From Thamnaconus septentrionalis (Eukaryota > Chordata > Actinopteri > Tetraodontiformes > Monacanthidae), in contig CM020516.1 in NCBI GenBank assembly GCA_009823395.1, forward strand, positions 8,573,001 through 8,637,000: a DNA stretch of 64,000 bases. The letters are read 5' to 3'. How positions within the stretch are numbered: the first letter of the stretch is position 1; every line of letters starts with the position of its first letter. Below the pieces are notes generated by a model, which was not told the origin of the DNA, ran no database searches, and was given only the letters and a program-made list of their open reading frames with translations. The position numbers and the translations under genes are program-made. Below are positions 22,350 through 34,352 of the stretch, piece by piece.

Positions 22350-23793
22350 AACAATACAGGTGGTCGGCAGAGTAGCCCAGTAAGTCCGGGTAACTCTTTT
22401 CAATCTCAATCTCAAACACTTCACTTGACCTGCCACGGAAAAACATATTAAGCATTTATCCTGTTTTCTTTCGTTCTTCCTTTATTATTTTGAACCAATA
22501 TAAGGTAAAAATAAATAAATAAATAATAATTAAAAAAATAAAAATCCAGGCGCATGCCTGAGCTTGTTGGTAAAATGCTTGTGAAGTCAGCAATTGATCC
22601 ATCAGTCCAGAAGACGACGGTTACGTAACTGGAGGATGAATAAAAGGCTTTCCTATGTTTCTCATTCCTGTGATTCAAGAATAACACAAAGAATTAATTC
22701 TAGATGGCAGCGTTATTTAACTACTGTATCTGTGCCATAAACAGCTGTGGATTCCAAAATACTGTTGTGTTTAGAGAAATAATAAATTATCAAACTCTTT
22801 ACCAGAACCCACAGTGAACCAGATGGAGCAGTTACAAATCCACAGTTGTAGGAGCAACTGGTGGCTGGTATGAGTCTGGCATAGCATGCACAGCAGAGGG
22901 GGGCAAAACAATCAGGGGGCAAAGCAGCCAGAGGCAAACACAGCAGCGTTTCTGCACGTGCTATTGTTAGCAACCACCGCTCCTCGTAGCATTACACAAA
23001 TACACACTTTACTGACTGATTATTCGAACAGGGCAGGAAGGGAAAGCGTTGTGTGGATCCACCTACCGATCAAGTAGACAATGCGGCGACCGCCACCATA
23101 CCTGCAGCCAATGCAAACGGGACGGCAGGAAGCGAAACAACCAGGAAGTGGCCGTGTCTCGGTCCTCGGAGTCAAAGACCGTCCCTCTGCCTGCCATCTG
23201 CCTTTATGGCAGACTCCTGGCAGTGATTGGCTGCCGAGAGCCAGGTAATTAAGGGGAAGGCCACTGCAGCAGAAGACCATCTTGCTACACATTTGTGTAT
23301 GTTCATTTTTGCTGAAATACATAGAAAATCATTGTCATACTTATTCCGATTAACACAGAAATTGCTACAATCAGTGGTGGCTGATGAGTGGTGACAGAGA
23401 AAAAAAAAATCAGTTTGAGACACAACTTGATTGGTTCAGCTACAGCACACAGTGACAGTGACACACAAACAGAAAAAAGCACATGGTTATTCATTGAAAT
23501 TTTGTGCAGGCATGCATCTTCAGTACAGTCGCCCAGAACATTGATCTACTTTCTTATTTTACACTGACATCATAGCTGTTATGAGAAAGATGTGACATCA
23601 AGGGAGAGATCGGAAACAGTCGGTTCACAATACCATTAGCTGTTGCCAAACCCTACACTGCGGGCCATTAAGATGAAAAAATTAATTAATAAAGAGCACA
23701 AACTCAACAGACACGGTAACACAATAAGACATTAGTGGACTTACCTTGCACTCCATAAGAGGCGATCACAGCGCAGAAGAAGAGCGTCCACAT
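22350..23793 (-). pseudogene. inverted, scrambled CUB/SMB/ZP pseudogene
   Basis: Read on the minus strand: an intact-looking signal-peptide exon (23793-23745, followed by GTAA), then intron sequence, an SMB remnant near 22870-22815 (SCSYNCGF), part of the CUB-C second exon (about 22655-22548, FYSSSSYVTVVFWTDGS with an internal deletion), and the beginning of the first ZP exon (about 22430-22355, IEKSYPDLLGYSAD), where LINE sequence takes over. Between these lie intron pieces that are adjacent here but far apart in gene 1, for example the 1180 region fused directly to the intron downstream of SMB-A near 23375. It cannot encode a working protein. Confidence 0.8.
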
Positions 23794-25132
23794 TGTGAAT
23801 TTGTTCTCCTCCTGCCTCAGATGCTGAACACCAACGCTTGCTTGCTGTATATAAAGCCTGCAGCAGATAGACAATTTTATGGAGCGCTAATAAATTCTAT
23901 GACATTGACTGATAAATTGCTGAGAAACACGCACCTGTTAAACTGTCAGAAAGTCGACACAAAGTGATTGCCAAAGGCCGTTTAATTGTCAGCACTTTTG
24001 GCCACTTAAAAATGAGCAGATCTTGTGTTTGCAACACCTGCTGAAGGTGACTTGTGACGTACAACTCAAAAAAAAAGTTCAGGACTTGCTTTGGTGCAAA
24101 GCCGTCACAGTGAACATTAGACGCTGAATAAATGTAGACGTGAGTTGCACTCATATTTAATTTTATTCATACATATTTTTATATTTTAAGTTATTAATAT
24201 ATAATCATTGTCCTATTTTATTTATTCTTATTTTACTTATTATTTGAATAAAGAAAATTGAATACATTTCTGTGGATATCATTTTATATTGTAGTTTAAC
24301 AGATATGGGTTTAAGGTGATGAAACAATGAGAATCAATTGACTCCTTTGAGTTTAATCCTACAGGTTTTCCCCTTGTGCCCCCTAGAGTTAATACCAACT
24401 GGGTTAACTGCATTAACTCTGTGCTTGACACATAATGTAGCATTACATGAGTTCAGTTATTAAAAAGGGTTAAATAATGTATAATAAAATTCACATTTAC
24501 TGCACATTTAAATGTTTTCCACACATATTACCTTTTCCACAAATGTGTTTTCATCATTTTCTTAAAGTGTTACATCACTTATTGTCATCATTATTGTTGT
24601 TAAAAAAAGAAATGTTATCAAATGTATATATGTTTTTCTTTTATTAGTTAGCAAATACATGTATCAAATAACAGGCTACAAAGTTACTTTATTAACCCTC
24701 TAAAAGAGGCTTTGACATTGTTGATGAAAAATTAACGTGTGGAACCAATACGTTGCAATGTGTTCAAAACTGGAAAAAAAAAAGAAAAAAAAAAAAGTAA
24801 GGGCTCCTTCATAAATGCCTTTTTTCTAGTACTCTGTATTTCCTGTAATGGACTAATCCAACAACGTTTATAGAAGATCAGTCAGGGCATGTTGTGAAAC
24901 ACACAATGTGACACTATGTGTCTTGTGCCTCTGAGAAAAAACAATGTACTCTGCCCTGTTGAATCAGGTGTTCATGTAGGATTTTGCTCTTTGTGTTCAC
25001 GGATGTCGGATGTTGACTTACCTGCAAGTACAGAACATCTGAGAAAAACTTGCTTTTACAATGAGGCGCACGCTGTTGACCAGCCCTTAAGTATGTTGTG
25101 TTTCTCATGACATTCATTTTGTGTCTTCTCCT
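23430..25132 (-). repeat. left arm of large inverted repeat (promoter + exon 1 + upstream)
   Basis: Reverse-complement counterpart of 26800-28490. It contains intron 1, the signal-peptide exon, the promoter and about 650 bp of further upstream sequence. The outer boundary is sharp at the shared 11-mer GTGTCTTCTCC (25121-25131, mirrored at 26800-26810). The arms have diverged by substitutions and by differing A/T-rich insertions near 24480-24780, so the inversion is not brand new. Confidence 0.75.
23847..23855 (-). promoter_or_regulatory. TATA box of the pseudogene promoter
   Basis: On the minus strand this reads TTTATATAC at the same distance from the ATG as in genes 1 and 2. The promoter copy extends to about 24480 and includes the palindromic 15-mer at 24088-24102. 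It could still start transcription toward the pseudogene. Confidence 0.5.
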
Positions 25133-25139
25133 CGACATA

Positions 25140-26280
25140 TAACATTACAAGCCTTAATTGTCTTAAGGCTGGACCCAAGCATTCGAGCTACCAGAATCTA
25201 ATAACATCTGGGCATCCCCAATATACATGCACATATGTCCCCAGTGAGTCGGATGAACATAGGGCACAATTGGGAGATGTAATGATCCTCATTAAATGAT
25301 GCGTTCTGGGAGTGAGATACATTCTATGGGCAAACTTGTAGTGTATAAATTGGTAGTTGGGATTTTTAGAAGTGTTAGACAAATTTGCCCACACTGTGTC
25401 CCAATTTATCTATTCTCCATTGCTTAAATTAGGTCTCGATGCCATCAAGCTCCTGCTGGTAATGTATTATTGGGATTAAATATATATTTATAGAGTTTAG
25501 AAACTAAACCTCGTGTGGGACCTAGTGGGACAAATAAATTATGAAGAGGGTGAGTAAAAGGTGCCAAACCCCATGCGACACTGCAAGCCTTCATGGCTGA
25601 TCTTAACTGTAGATAGAAAAAATGGGATAAATGTGGTAAATCATGACAGATTTGCAGATTGTTAATAGTTCTTAGACCACTATTACTATAGATGTCTTTT
25701 AAGATATAAACTCCCTATCTCTGCCAACTTGGAAATGAGAAAGGTAAGTTACCAGTTAGAAGTGAAAAGTTATCAAATACCGGTGAATGGTTGTGCCATT
25801 TAGCATCAACATGTCTATGCCTCATTACTGTGCGAAAGGTGGCAAGCAAGAACGTATTTAGGGAGCCCAGGCGTAATTTGGCTTTTTTCAAAGGTATATT
25901 ACAGTACACTGGGTACACTGAGTACACTGATAAACACTGAGATCCCCGTTCATTACGGGTTCCAGTGCCCTCCTGAATGTTTACTGAGTGTTGTATTTAG
26001 AGTGGTTGGATAGATGTTCAGTGTCAAAACGCAGTAAGACTGTCGCTTTGGCCAGATCGCTCTTTGTCTTGGGTGCTGTTGTCTGTTGCATAGCAACATG
26101 ATTGAAGAACAGAGTAACATAGTAATCGTTTCTTGGACCACCTCCTCGTCACCAATGCTAACTGCCCTATGTTCTGTCAGTGTGTTTCTTCCCACCGGGG
26201 AGCCACTGTCGCACCTTGCTTGCTCTGGGTGCCCCAGTTGGTTTTTTCTCTTTGAGACGCCTGTGGGTGTAATTTAGCGC
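25140..26280 (-). mobile_element. L1-like LINE fragment in the palindrome spacer
   Basis: The minus-strand open segment 25394-25188 resembles the ORF2 C-terminal region of fish L1-like elements (KNPNYQFIHYKFAHRMYLTP, then a C..C..D.LGTYVH-type cysteine segment and WGCPD). The segment 25927-25715 is compatible with an interior portion of the same ORF, and 26230-25950 is a reversed copy of the dispersed repeat found 3' of both genes. The order is consistent with a single decayed minus-strand LINE insertion. Confidence 0.6.
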
Positions 26281-26799
26281 TGCACAGATAAAATTTGATT
26301 GGTTGTGTTCGACATAAACATTTGAAAACAAAGCTTTCGTGCCGTATGAACCAGTGACTAAGAACTTGCTACGTATACTTGGCAAATAATTCTTGCAAAC
26401 TACTGAAGCAAAACGAGAAACTGTGGCGCGTTCAGTCTTAACTCCTGTTGTGTTGTTTCTGTTGAAGCTTCTCAACTCATGTTACAGCATTTGTGTGAGC
26501 TACGGGGCAAATATTAAAAACATATTTTCAAAAGAGATGCGAATAAAGAAAGAAATCCAGTTTGAAAGTTAGAATTTAAAACACCCAGAAATTGTTTCAG
26601 TGAACCCTTTCCTGTCAGAAATTGTAGATGTGGGTAACAATGATATATAATTGTCAGTTGTTTTAATGTTATATCTGGCAAGTTCAAAAATGAAGAAAAC
26701 TAATAAAAATAGTTCGCCTCTTTGCATCAGAGAGCTGATTTCATTATTTATGTTTTAAAGTGTCCCAGTGGAACTTAGATTAGGTTTATTATCTTTGAA
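26281..26799. other. spacer, no gene; contains a dispersed repeat
   Basis: No coding sequence recognised. Positions 26471-26575 are clearly similar, on the same strand, to 40531-40627 inside IKZF5 intron 1; both share GGGGCAAATATTAAAA and AATAAAGAAAGAAATCC. This marks a short interspersed repeat of unknown class. Confidence 0.5.
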
Positions 26800-28490
26800 G
26801 GAGAAGACACAAAATGAATGTCATGAGAAACACAACATACTTTAAGGCTGGTCAACAGCGTGCGCCTCATTGTAAAAGCAAGTTTTTCTCAGGTGTTCTG
26901 TACTTGCAGGTAAGTCAACATCCGACATCCGTGAACACACAGATGTTGGATGTTCAATGAGCAAAATCCTACATGAACACCTGATTCAACAGGGCAGAGT
27001 ACATTGTTTTTTCTCAGAGGCACAAGACACATAGTATCACATTGTGTGTTTCACAACATCCCCTGACAGATCTTCTATAAACATTGTTGGATCAGTCCAT
27101 TACAGGAAATAAAGGGAAATAGAAAAAAGGCATTTATGAAGGAGACCACAGTCACGGTCCTTAATTATTATTATTATCATTATTATTATTATTGCTATTG
27201 CAACATATTGATTTCAATAAATAAAAACAACATCAAAGCCTCTCTGACCAATTAAATAAAAAATACATTCAATCAGATTTCTTTTCTTTTTTTTAACAAT
27301 AATAATGATGACAATAAGTGATATAACACTTTAAGAAAATGACCAAAAGTTATTTGTGGAAAACATCTAAATGTGTAGTCAATGTGCCAACTCAAGGGGC
27401 AAAAGAGCACAAGAGGAAAACCTGTAGGATTAAACTCAAAAGGGTCAAATGATTCTCATTGTTCCATCACTTTGTAAACCCATATCTGTTTAACTACAAT
27501 ATAAAGTCATATTCACAGAAATAATATTTTATATTCTTTTCAAATAAGTAAAAGAAGAATAATTACAATTGCACAATGATTATATATTAATAATTTAAAA
27601 TATAAAAATATGTATGAATAAAATTAAATATGAGTGCAACTCACATCTACATTTATTCAGCGTCTAATGTTCACTGTGACGGCTTTGCACCAAAGCAAGT
27701 CCTGAACTCTCCTGTGCAGCGAAAGACTTTTTGAGTTGTACGTCACAAGTTACCTTCAGCAGGTGTTGCAAACACAAGATATGGTCATTTTTAAGTGGCC
27801 AAAGTGCTGACAATTAAACAGCCTTTGGCAATCACTTTGTGTCGACTTTCTAACAGTTTAACAGGTGCGTGTTTCTCAGCAATTTATCAGTCAATGTCAT
27901 AGAATTTATTAGCGCTCCATAAAATTGTCTATCTGCTGCAGGCTTTATATACAGCAAGCGTTGGTGTTCAGCATCTGAGGCAGGAGGAGAACAAATTCAC
28001 AATGTGGACGCTCTTCTTCTGCGCTGTGATCGCCTCTTATGGAGTGCAAGGTAAGTCCACTAATGTCTTATTGTGTTACCGTGTCTGTTGAGTTTGTGCT
28101 CTTTTTCGCTTACTTAAGGCCCGGCGTGTAGGACTTGGCAACAGCTAATGGTATTGTGAACTGAGTAAAAGTGAATCCCTGTTTCCAGATCTCCCCCTTG
28201 ATGTCACATCTTTCTCATAACAGCTATGATGTCGGTGTAAAATAAGAAAGTAGATCAATGTTCTGGGCGACTGTACTGAAGATGCATGCCTGCACAAAAT
28301 TTCAATGAATAACAATGTGCTTTTTTCGGTTTTTTTCATCATGGTAGAAAGTCTTGGGCATAAGCATCATTGTTAGTTACTGTAGACAGATTTATTTGCC
28401 CTGATTAAGTGCTTTATCTTTAGACTGTGTGCTGTAGCTGAACCAATCAAGTAGTGTCTCAAACTGAATTTTTTTTTTTTCTCTGTCAGC
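26800..28490 (+). repeat. right arm of large inverted repeat (promoter + exon 1 of gene 2)
   Basis: Mirror of 23430-25132. It supplies the functional-looking promoter of gene 2. It includes an (ATT)n-rich stretch near 27160-27195 absent from the left arm, the palindromic 15-mer at 27682-27696, the TATA box and the signal-peptide exon. Confidence 0.75.
27944..27952 (+). promoter_or_regulatory. TATA box of gene 2
   Basis: TTTATATAC, 58 bp upstream of the ATG at 28002. The region is nearly identical to the gene 1 promoter except for a 4-bp difference in a short CAAG/GCAAG repeat just downstream. Confidence 0.7.
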
Positions 28491-31400
28491 ACCCATCAGC
28501 CAAATGGTTACAATGGCCTCCATACATAATCTCATTTGTTCTCTCTATTTGTTTTACATCACAATCAAACGACAACTCCAGGGTCAAACCAGGCTTCAAC
28601 TCCAGGTACTGAATTGTGCGACACCCAACAAATCTGTGTTTGATCTTGCCAGTACAATGTGTGGACGCTTGCTTTGAACTGCCTCTGACAAGTGTGATAT
28701 CAGTCTCTATCCTCCTTTATTCCCCGCTTTAAGTTGTTTTTCTTTTAACATGTTCAACTTGCTTTTTTCTCATTTCCTTCTATTAACCATCCTAAATGAC
28801 AATTCATCAAGACAAACTTCACATATTATCTCATTTGCTCTGTTATTTTTGTTTTACATCTCACGTCGACACCAGCGTCAATGACGATTATAACCTCCTA
28901 AGGAAATGAACTATGCAACAGTCAAAATCTGTGTTTGATCTTGATGTCAGAATGTGTGAACACTTTGTTCCTGGCATGTCTTTGATGCATTTCAAGCTTG
29001 TCCATTCTTTACTTTTTACAGCCCAAAAGACTCAGACGTACTTCAGTGTCCTAATTGTTGTCTTTAGTCCCCCCCAATAAATCACCATCAATATGCAGCT
29101 ACAACAGAATTCACAGGTTCTGAACTATAAAACACCCAAAATCTCTGTGTTTGATTTTGACAAAACAATATGTGGTCACTTGCTTTAGACTGTTTTAAAT
29201 GTGTTAAACCTGCTTCTCTCTCATTTCCTTTACTCAACCATCAGAAATCAAAATCCATCAGGACAAACTACTGCTCACTCTGCTGGATGTCTTCATATTT
29301 TTTGTGTCTGACATCTCAGTGCTTGTCAAGAGACAAACACTGGACAAAACTAGAATATTTTTTAAATGACTGTTTAGTGGAAGAACGCTTGTGTTATCTT
29401 GTCCATCTGAAGCTAGTGTGATGTGTAAACACTCTGCTAAACTTCAATCCCTCCACATCTCACAGGTTATGGCTCATGCCGCTACAACTGTGGCTACACC
29501 TTGGGCAGCTGCTCCTGCTACAGCTCTTGCATTTACAACGGAAACTGCTGTTCTGACTACCACTGTAAGTGTCCTTGGTGCATATTCTCAACCAATAACA
29601 TTGACAAGGCTTCAATTGATCCCAGGATGCAACTATTACTTACTATTACTATTACTAACTACTCCAGTAAAAAAGGTTCCTGAGAGCCTCTCAGAGTCTG
29701 TTTTTTTTTTTTTTTAAATGTTTAAAAACCTTTTGTATCGTAAATATTCCAGTAAATTTAGAGGATGCACAGGGTTTACAAATCAGAATGTTATTTTCTT
29801 AGAATAGATGTCAAAGGCTAAATAAGATTTTTATTTGTTCATCATTTAGATTACTGCTCAACTGTTGTCACCGATGTGATCGATGCCACCGATGTGATCG
29901 ATGCCACTGATGTGACCGATGCCACTGATGTGACCGATGCCACTGATGTGACCGATGCCACTGATATCACCGATGCCACTGATGTGACCGATGCCACTGA
30001 TGTGACCGATGCCACTGCTGTCACCGATGCCACCGATGTGACCGATGCCACCGATGTGACCGATGCCACCGATGTGACCGATGCCACTGCTGTCACCGAT
30101 GCCACTGATGTGACCGATGCCACTGATGTGACCGATGCCACTGATATCACCGATGCCACTGATGTGACTGATTCCACTGATGTGACTGATTCCACTGATG
30201 TGACCGATGCCACTGATATCACCGATGCCACTGATGTGACTGATTCCACTGATGTGACCGATGCCACTGCTGTCACTGATTCCACTGATGTGACCGATGC
30301 CACCGATGTGACCGATGCCACTGATGTGACCGATGCCACTGATATCACCGATGCCACTGATGTGACCGATGCCACCGATGTGACCGATGCCACTGATGTG
30401 ACCGATGCCACTGCTGTCACCGATGCCACCGATGTGACTGATTCCACTGATGTGACTGATTCCACTGATGTGACCGATGCCACTGATATCACCGATGCCA
30501 CTGATGTGACTGATTCCACTGATGTGACCGATGCCACTGATGTGACCGATGCCACTGCTGTCACTGATTCCACTGATGTGACCGATGCCACCGATGTGAC
30601 CGATGCCACTGATGTGACCGATGCCACTGATGTGACCGATGCCACTGATATCACCGATGCCACTGCTGTCACTGATTCCACTGATGTGACCGATGTGACC
30701 GATGTGACCGATGCCACTGATGTGACCGATGCCACTGATGTGACCGATGCCACTGCTGTCACCGATGCCACCGATGTGACCGATGTGACCGATGCCACTG
30801 ATGTGACTGATGCCACTGATGTGACCGATGCCACTGCTGTCACTGATTCCACTGATGTGACCGATGTGACCGATGTGACCGATGCCACTGATGTGACTGA
30901 TGCCACTGATGTGACCGATGCCACTGCTGTCACTGATTCCACTGATGTGACCGATGCCACCGATGTGACCGATGCCACTGATATCACCGATGCCACTGCT
31001 GTCACCGATGCCACCGATGTGACCGATGTGACCGATGTGACCGATGCCACTGATGTGACTGATGCCACTGATGTGACTGATGCCACTGATGTGACCGATG
31101 CCACTGCTGTCACTGATTCCACTGATGTGACCGATGCCACCGATGTGACCGATGCCACTGATATCACCGATGTGACCGATGTGACCGATGTGACCGATGC
31201 CACTGATGTGACTGATGCCACTGATGTGACCGATGCCACTGCTGTCACTGATTCCACTGATGTGACCGATGCCACTGATGTGACCGATGCCACTGCTGTC
31301 ACTGATTCCACTGATATGACCGATGCCACTGATGTGACCGATGCCACCGATGTGACCGATGCCACCGATGTGACCGATGCCACTGATGTGACCGATGCCA

Positions 31401-34321
31401 CCGATGTGACCGATGCCACTGCTGTCACCGATGCCACCGATGTGACCGATGCCACCGATGTGACCGATGCCACTGATGTAACAGGTAAAAATTGCTCCCT
31501 CAGGCTTGTCTTCACATTTTTTTGTTTCACATCTCACTGCTCATCAAGACAACCACAAGTACCCTTGGGTGCATATTCTCACCAATAGCACTCTGTTATA
31601 CTTGCATCCTTCCACATAAATCTGACTTGTAAACACATCCTGCTGGTATTAACTTCATTCTTTCTTTCTTATTAAAACAGGAGCGCCCTGTGGAGGCTAC
31701 CTGTACGGCAGCAGTGGCACATTTTACAGCCCCAACTATCCATCCAACTACGGAAACAATGCAAACTGTTACTGGTACATCAGACCAGGCCGTCAAATCA
31801 TACAGCTGGAGTTCCCCTTTGTGGAGTGAGTAACTGTGCGCCAAATCGTGTTGGCCTTTCTTTGATGACTGCTTAATGTAGCTAGATGGTCTCAAGCACT
31901 CATTGAAACCCCTGTTCTTCTTTCACAGCGTTGAGAACCACCCATCTTGTGGTTATGATGCCATTTATGTGTACGATGGCTACACTAGCAGCTCTAGACG
32001 CGTGGGCACATTGTGTGGCAGGAACACATCCACCTTCTACTCCACTGGTTCCTATTTGACTGTCCGCTTTAAGACTGATGGATCTGTAACGCCACAAGGA
32101 TTCCGTGCCCAGTACAGAGTTGTGTGTAAGTTTACACACTTGATTGTGAGCTGTGCTGCTGCTAAGGAGATTTGTTGCAAGGTGGTGCTCGATTAAAACT
32201 GGGCCTTTGTGCCATTAATATCAAGGACTGTGACAGTTCCAATGAATCTGCTTGAATGTGATTGGTCGAAGTTTTGCCCAGTTCAGGTGTTTTGTCCCCT
32301 CCCATTCCCAAAATACTTTGCCTGTTAACAACCCACTGCTTTCCACAGGAAACCAAGTTCTCATTTTAATCATGAGTGGGTTTTGGCCGTGATGAAAACC
32401 AGCGAGTCTCACCAGAACTTGTGAGTCTTGAGATTATTTGTCCCGCTGTGTCCGCAGCTCAAGGCTCCTGCAGGTACAACTGTGGCTACCAGGTTGGAAA
32501 CTGCTCTTGTTCCAGCAGCTGTCAAAGGAACGGGAACTGCTGCTTTGACTACAGAGGTAGGTCTCCTGAACGGCTGGAGCTGTGGTGGCTGTTTCCACTC
32601 TAAAAGCACACACTACTCCAGCTAAAGACGGCTGGACTTTTTGAGTTTAAACTGCCAATGTCTTTAGCTGATCACTGGACAAACACAGAGCATTGTAGAC
32701 ATCATGCCAACGAGCGACAAACTTTAGGTGTTGTCAAATAGTTCTGGATTCATAGGCATTTGCAGGAAGAAAATGTCCATAAAAATTAGGTGGAATTTCT
32801 CGAGTTGGAAAAAACGATGACAACGACAACAACATGAAAAAATATGATTGTATGATTACTGTAGGGCTGCAGCGATCAAATATTTTGGTAATCGATTATT
32901 CTATCTCATATTCCATCGATTCATTGAGTAATTGGATAAAATATACGTTTGCTTAATTAAGGCCCACTCTGCAGCAGAACGCGGCCATTAATGTCAGTGT
33001 GCAAATTCACACCAGACGTGGCGCAGGTGCATTCCAGATGTGTCTCAGAAGTGTGAAACCGCTCCGCCCTGGTACCATTGCCAAAAGATTGATTCCGTCT
33101 TCTCCCGATTTGCATTGGCCGCATGTCCTGTGACGGAAGCATGTTGCGTCACACTAAAAAGAGTCCGTGCAAAACGTGACCTTTAAATTTAATTAAACGA
33201 CGCCATGAGGCAGATGAAATTCCTCAATTATTTTTGGGAATTGCTACTCGAATTACTCGAGGATTCGTTGCAACTCTAAATTCCTGTGCTTATCGTAATA
33301 AAAATGAAGTATTTTCCACGTATTTCAACAAAAATGAACATACATGAATGTTTAATCTTTCTTTCAGATTACTGTCAATATTCAACAGTGCCACCATCCA
33401 CAGCAGGTATTGTATGCTCAATCTGATTCAGGTTAACCTGACTTGTAAAGAGTTTGATAATTTGTTATTTCTCTAAACACAACTGTATTTTTGAACCCAC
33501 AGTTGTTTACGGCATTGATGCAGTATATAATGCTGCCACACAAAATTCAGTGTGTTGTCATTCACAATACACTGAATGACATCACAGTTTGATGACTGTG
33601 ATTTGTTTTTCACTGTTTCTCCGCTCTCTGTCCTCCTTTCCTCTGCTTTGGAAAAATGTAACAATGGAAACAGCCACGTCACCATCAACAACAGGAGCCA
33701 CCACAGGTAGGGAAAAGCTCCTTCAACTCAATTATTAACAACTTTATGAGTTTTTATTGTTTGTGTTTATTCTTGAATCACAGGAATGAGAAACAATGGA
33801 AAGCCTTTGTAAGAAATGAATGAACAAATAAATATCTGCTAGTCTCACTTGATTAACTGATCCAGCATCCTCACCTCTGGAATGTGTCTTAACTGATCAT
33901 TACACTGAAAAATGATTAAATAGCTGTCTGGAAATCACGTGGCAGCTATATCACCATCCCACCATTAACACTCATTTTATCTTGTCCATGTGAAGCTAAT
34001 CTGACTTGTAAACACTCTGCTAAACTTGAATTCTTCCACATCTCGCAGACTATGATCTCTCATGCTTTGACCGTTCAGTGCTTGTCAAGATGAACACTTG
34101 GCAAAACCAAAGCGCTTTTAAGGCATTCAATGGAAGGACACTAGTGTTACCTTGTCTGTCTGCAGCTCCTGGCTGTGGTGGCTACCTGTCCGGCTCTGGG
34201 ACCTTCACCAGCCCGAACCACCCCAACTACTATTATGACAACACCTATTGTGCCTGGCAGCTAAGGGCTGATTACGACCAAAGGGTCTACTTGTCCATAT
34301 CGTACCTGCAGTGAGTGGACA

Positions 34322-34352
<31 letters not shown>

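Noticed and set aside
29870..31480. CRISPR-like appearance of the short repeated units
   Set aside because: Units are contiguous 9/18-bp coding repeats with no spacers, inside a spliced eukaryotic gene.
29851..31537. Two antisense open frames of 559 codons (ASVTSV... and GIGHIS...) over the repeat
   Set aside because: They are by-products of an 18-bp period lacking stops in several frames. The plus frame is the one joined to the SMB exon and to the next CUB with correct splice sites and phase.
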